Assembly: GCF_004152845.1 (NCBI RefSeq)
Contig: NZ_SEON01000002.1
Span: 1-64,000 of the forward strand
Direction of reading: 5' to 3'
DNA length: 64,000 bases
From: Sphingobium fuliginis
Lineage (GTDB): Bacteria; Pseudomonadota; Alphaproteobacteria; Sphingomonadales; Sphingomonadaceae
Below, one piece after another: positions 63,078-64,000 of this stretch. Position numbers and translations under genes: made by a program. Under the pieces are notes generated by a model. It worked only from the letters and a program-made list of their open reading frames with translations. It made no database searches and was not told the origin of the DNA. How positions within the stretch are numbered: the first letter of the stretch is position 1; each line of letters begins with the position of its first letter.

Positions 63078-63986
63078 ATGCGCATCGTTTATATGGGAAC
63101 CCCGGATTTCGCCGTGCCGGCCCTGGCGGCATTGGCAAAGGCCGGGCATGACATCGTCGCCGCCTACAGCCAGCCGCCCCGCCCGGCCGGACGCGGCAAG
63201 GCGCTCCGTCCGTCCCCCGTCCATGCGAGGGCGCTGGAAATGGGCATAGAGGCGCGCACGCCGGTTTCGCTGAAGGATGCCGGGGTGCAGGCCGCCTTCG
63301 CCGCGCTGAACGCCGATGTGGCGGTGGTCGCCGCCTATGGCCTGATCCTGCCGCGCCCGATCCTGGAGGCGCCGCGCATGGGCTGCATGAACATCCACGC
63401 CTCCCTCCTGCCTCGCTGGCGCGGCGCTGCGCCGATTCAGCGCGCCATCCTCGCTGGCGACAATGTCACGGGGGTCACCATCATGGACATGGAGGCAGGG
63501 CTGGACACCGGCCCGATGCGCGCCAAGCATGTGACGCCCATAGAGGACAAGACCGCCGGCGCGCTGACGCAGGAACTGGCCGAAGCCGGCGCGGAACTGA
63601 TGGTGGAGGTGCTGGACGACCTCTCCCTCCACCCGCCTGTCGCCCAGCCGGAGGAAGGCGTCACCTACGCCTCCAAGATCGAAAAGGCGGAATCGCGGAT
63701 CGATTTCAGCCGCGACGCGCATCAGGTCGAACGGCAGGTGCGCGCCTTCAACCCCATGCCGGGCGCCTTCTTCGAATATCGCGGCGAACGGTTCCGCATC
63801 CTCGCCGCCCATGTCGAGGAGAATGACGGCCCGGCGGGCGAGTTGCTCGACAACAGCCTGCTGATCGGCTGCGGCCATGGCAGCATCCGCCCGACGCTGA
63901 TCCAGCGCGCGGGCAAGGGCGCGATGTCGGCGGGCGAATTGCTGCGCGGCTATGACATGCCCGCCGGCAGCCGGATCGACGCCTGA
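63078..63986 (+). CDS. fmt: Methionyl-tRNA formyltransferase
   Basis: A 302-residue enzyme: [19 protein letters not shown] start, the folate-binding [20 protein letters not shown] block with the catalytic Asn/His, and DTGPM further on, plus the C-terminal tRNA domain. It formylates initiator Met-tRNA. ATG 63078 is the family start. It is next to def and recR. Confidence 0.97.
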   Translation: MRIVYMGTPDFAVPALAALAKAGHDIVAAYSQPPRPAGRGKALRPSPVHARALEMGIEARTPVSLKDAGVQAAFAALNADVAVVAAYGLILPRPILEAPRMGCMNIHASLLPRWRGAAPIQRAILAGDNVTGVTIMDMEAGLDTGPMRAKHVTPIEDKTAGALTQELAEAGAELMVEVLDDLSLHPPVAQPEEGVTYASKIEKAESRIDFSRDAHQVERQVRAFNPMPGAFFEYRGERFRILAAHVEENDGPAGELLDNSLLIGCGHGSIRPTLIQRAGKGAMSAGELLRGYDMPAGSRIDA

Positions 63987-63990
63987 CCCC

Positions 63991-64000
63991 ATGACCCGTT
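63991..64000 (+). CDS. Possible start of the next gene (cut by window edge)
   Basis: ATGACCCGTT begins four bases after fmt. truA often follows fmt and often begins MTR, but ten bases cannot identify it. Confidence 0.25.

Overview
This window looks like a stretch of core chromosome from a GC-rich alphaproteobacterium, most likely a sphingomonad (Sphingobium/Novosphingobium type). The evidence is the gene order rpsB-tsf-pyrH-frr-uppS-cdsA-dxr-rseP-bamA-skp-fabZ with no lpxD or lpxA, the run sdhB/mdh/sucD/sucA/sucB/lpdA, a Tad/Flp pilus locus and a type II NADP isocitrate dehydrogenase. The taxon is inferred from content and order; no database search was possible. I see no rRNA, tRNA or CRISPR array.

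Layout. 0-11.4 kb: the 3' end of an IS110-type transposase at the left edge, a BioC-like methyltransferase, a DUF418 membrane protein, the iron-storage pair bfd/bfr, mutT, two small Flp pilin genes, an M48-LysM protease, accA, xerD with two upstream envelope genes of unknown role, and aroK-aroB. 11.6-23.1 kb: rpmE, then the long minus-strand translation and envelope run from rpsB to fabZ. 23.2-36 kb: a LexA-box promoter in front of a small membrane protein, pssA-psd, icd, a GNAT-nitrilase fusion, a KTSC mini-protein, glmS/phosphoesterase/glmU, gph, an enoyl-CoA hydratase and a diguanylate cyclase. 36-46.7 kb: TCA-cycle genes on the minus strand, interrupted between sucB and lpdA by a 365-bp palindrome-flanked GIY-YIG cassette. 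46.8-51.7 kb: a small envelope locus (glycerophosphotransferase-like protein, CDP-alcohol phosphatidyltransferase, HIT protein, nucleotidyltransferase, flippase). 53.8-60.9 kb: cpaA-cpaB-cpaC-cpaD-cpaE-tadB-tadC, lacking the CpaF motor ATPase. 61-64 kb: a DUF2147 protein, repeats, def, recR and fmt.

Most genes fall into tight operons with 1-4 base overlaps. The rpsB-fabZ run couples ribosome components to undecaprenyl, phospholipid and outer-membrane assembly. The TCA run supplies 2-oxoglutarate dehydrogenase E1/E2/E3, malate dehydrogenase, the alpha half of succinyl-CoA synthetase and the iron-sulfur subunit of succinate dehydrogenase. The Flp pilins at about 3.6-4.1 kb are probably substrates of the Tad machine 50 kb away.

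Items most worth a second look: the inverted-repeat-flanked GIY-YIG unit at 37565-37929, which resembles a REP/RAYT-style mobile unit built on a nuclease and whose start codon appears lost (ACG); the SOS-type promoter and its single-pass membrane protein at 23217-23565; the CDP-alcohol/flippase locus at 46844-51657; a perfect 25-bp palindrome at 34668-34692; and a TTAC-N6-GTAA motif shared by two promoter regions.
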